This document shows positions 13,756 to 14,776 of a stretch of DNA of 14,776 bases, one piece after another. This DNA comes from Alphaproteobacteria bacterium. GTDB lineage: Bacteria > Pseudomonadota > Alphaproteobacteria > Rickettsiales > RI-342. Below the pieces are notes generated by a model. It saw nothing but the letters and a program-made list of their open reading frames with translations. It was not told the origin of the DNA and did no database searches. The position numbers were made by a program, and so were the translations under genes. Position 1 is the first letter of the stretch. Each line of letters begins with the position of its first letter. Location of the stretch: assembly GCA_020851915.1 (NCBI GenBank), contig JADZBT010000162.1, forward strand, positions 1 through 14,776, written 5' to 3'.

Positions 13756-14682
13756 CTACGCCCGCGCTACCTTGGCAACCTCGGCGGCGAAGTCTTCTTC
13801 CTTCTTCTCGATGCCTTCACCCAGCACGAAGTACGCGTAGCCCGAAAGGGTCACCGGCTTGCCGATCTCCTTCGCGGCTTCCGCCACGACATCCTTCACC
13901 TTGGTCTTGCCGTCGATAACGAACAGCTGTTCCAGTAGCACTACCTGTTCGTAGTACTTGCGGATACGGCCTTCGACCATCTTCTCAGCCACGTCAGCGG
14001 GCTTGCCCGACGCCATCGCCTGTTCCTTCAGCACCTGACGCTCGCGCTCCAGATTTCCGGCATCCACGCCCTCAACAGTGAGCGACTCGGGCTTCGCCGC
14101 AGCGATATGCATCGCGATCTGGCGGCCCAACGCCTTCAGCTTTTCTTTGTCGCCTTCGGACTCCAGCGCCACCAATACGGCGATCTTGCCGAGGCCGGGA
14201 GCGATCACGCTATGCACATAGTCCGCGACAACGCCCTTCGATACCGACAGGCCAACCGAGCGGCGCAAACCGAGATTCTCGCCGATGACGCCCACCATGT
14301 GCGCGACCTCGTCGGCCACGTTACGGCTGCTGCCCGGATACGGAGCGGCCTTCAGCTTCTCGAAATCGCCGTCCACCTTCAATGCCGCCTGCGCGATGCT
14401 CTTCGCGATCTGCTGGAACTGATCGTTGCGCGCCACGAAATCGGTTTCGGAATTTACTTCCACGATGGCCGCCTTGCTGCCATCGCTCGCAACCGCGACC
14501 AGACCTTCTGCCGCGACGCGGCCCGCCTTCTTGGCCGCAGCCGCGAGGCCCTTGGTACGCAGCCAGTCGACCGCCGCATCCATATCGCCCTTGGTTTCGT
14601 TAAGCGCCGCTTTGCAATCCATCATGCCCGCGCCGGTCTTCTCGCGCAGGTCTTTAATCAGTGCCGGGGTAATCGCCGTCAT
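13756..14682 (-). CDS. tsf: Elongation factor Ts
   Basis: EF-Ts releases GDP from EF-Tu and so recharges it for translation. The 308-residue product has the N-terminal UBA-like domain (about 4-45, with LREKTGAGMMDCKAAL at 12-27), the core with TDFVARND (80-87), whose Asp-Phe pair contacts the EF-Tu nucleotide site, the IAMHIAAAKPE dimer/core segment about two thirds along, and the C-terminal module (VKDVVAEAAKEIGKPVTLSGYAYFVLGEG, given here as a region near 262-290). The length is slightly above E. coli (283). The ATG at 14682 is preceded by AGGAGA at 6 bp. A strong terminator follows the stop. rpsB is expected upstream, beyond the right edge, but is not visible. Confidence 0.97.
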   Translation of the reverse strand: MTAITPALIKDLREKTGAGMMDCKAALNETKGDMDAAVDWLRTKGLAAAAKKAGRVAAEGLVAVASDGSKAAIVEVNSETDFVARNDQFQQIAKSIAQAALKVDGDFEKLKAAPYPGSSRNVADEVAHMVGVIGENLGLRRSVGLSVSKGVVADYVHSVIAPGLGKIAVLVALESEGDKEKLKALGRQIAMHIAAAKPESLTVEGVDAGNLERERQVLKEQAMASGKPADVAEKMVEGRIRKYYEQVVLLEQLFVIDGKTKVKDVVAEAAKEIGKPVTLSGYAYFVLGEGIEKKEEDFAAEVAKVARA

Positions 14683-14710
14683 GGGTGTTCTCCTATCGTG
14701 TTGTCATTGC

Positions 14711-14776
14711 CATCCCGGCGCAGGCCGGGATCTCATCTGTCCATATACGATGTGGATATATAAGATCCCGGCCTGC
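14711..14776. repeat. BIME-like palindromic repeat, copy cut by the window edge
   Basis: The unit ATCCCGGCGCAGGCCGGGAT recurs at 14712-14731, and the inverted partner begins at 14765 (ATCCCGGCCTGC) and is cut at 14776. The flanks CTCAT and ATAAG match the copy at 2051-2127, while the central 30 bp differ in sequence but again pair (TCCA near 14740-14743 with TGGA near 14753-14756). It lies only 16 bp upstream of the tsf ribosome-binding site, probably between rpsB and tsf. Confidence 0.8.

Overview
The window is a compact, fully minus-strand stretch of a bacterial chromosome. It holds the conserved translation / isoprenoid / phospholipid / outer-membrane cluster tsf-pyrH-frr-uppS-cdsA-dxr-rseP-[two GH13 genes]-bamA-skp-lpxD-fabZ. 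The lipid A and BamA genes make the organism a Gram-negative, LPS-bearing bacterium. The order uppS-cdsA-dxr-rseP (dxr after cdsA, rather than between frr and uppS as in E. coli), the single-PDZ RseP and the dispersed CCCGGCCTGCGCCGGG-type palindromes point to an alphaproteobacterium. I cannot place it more precisely.

In transcription order (right to left): 14776-14683 carries part of a palindromic repeat and the tsf ribosome-binding site. tsf (14682-13756) ends in a strong intrinsic terminator (13723-13694). After a leader of about 175 bp, pyrH, frr, uppS, cdsA, dxr and rseP (13580-8404) follow with gaps of at most 11 bp or with overlaps, so they look like one translationally coupled operon. 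A 102-bp gap leads to two consecutive GH13 (alpha-amylase superfamily) genes (8301-6397 and 6345-4615). A 146-bp gap with a plausible promoter then precedes bamA (4468-2153, GTG start). A 221-bp gap with a BIME-like palindromic element separates bamA from skp (1931-1326). A 120-bp gap filled by a second, G/C-rich inverted-repeat element separates skp from lpxD (1205-162). lpxD overlaps fabZ by 4 bp, and fabZ (165-1) runs off the left edge.

Functionally, tsf and frr serve translation, pyrH makes UDP for nucleotide sugars and pyrimidines, dxr and uppS supply isoprenoids and the undecaprenyl carrier, cdsA makes CDP-diacylglycerol, rseP is an intramembrane protease, BamA and Skp assemble outer-membrane proteins, and LpxD and FabZ feed lipid A and fatty acid synthesis. 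The two GH13 enzymes are the only genes that do not belong to this standard set. Both keep the complete catalytic triad, and neither shows an obvious signal peptide, so they probably act on alpha-glucans or alpha-glucosides in the cytoplasm.

No stretch longer than 300 bp lacks a gene. I saw no tRNA, rRNA, CRISPR array, transposase or phage gene. The GH13 pair inside an envelope-biogenesis operon and the two classes of hairpin-forming repeats in the gaps are the points most worth a second look. I found no convincing evidence for a wholly new system.
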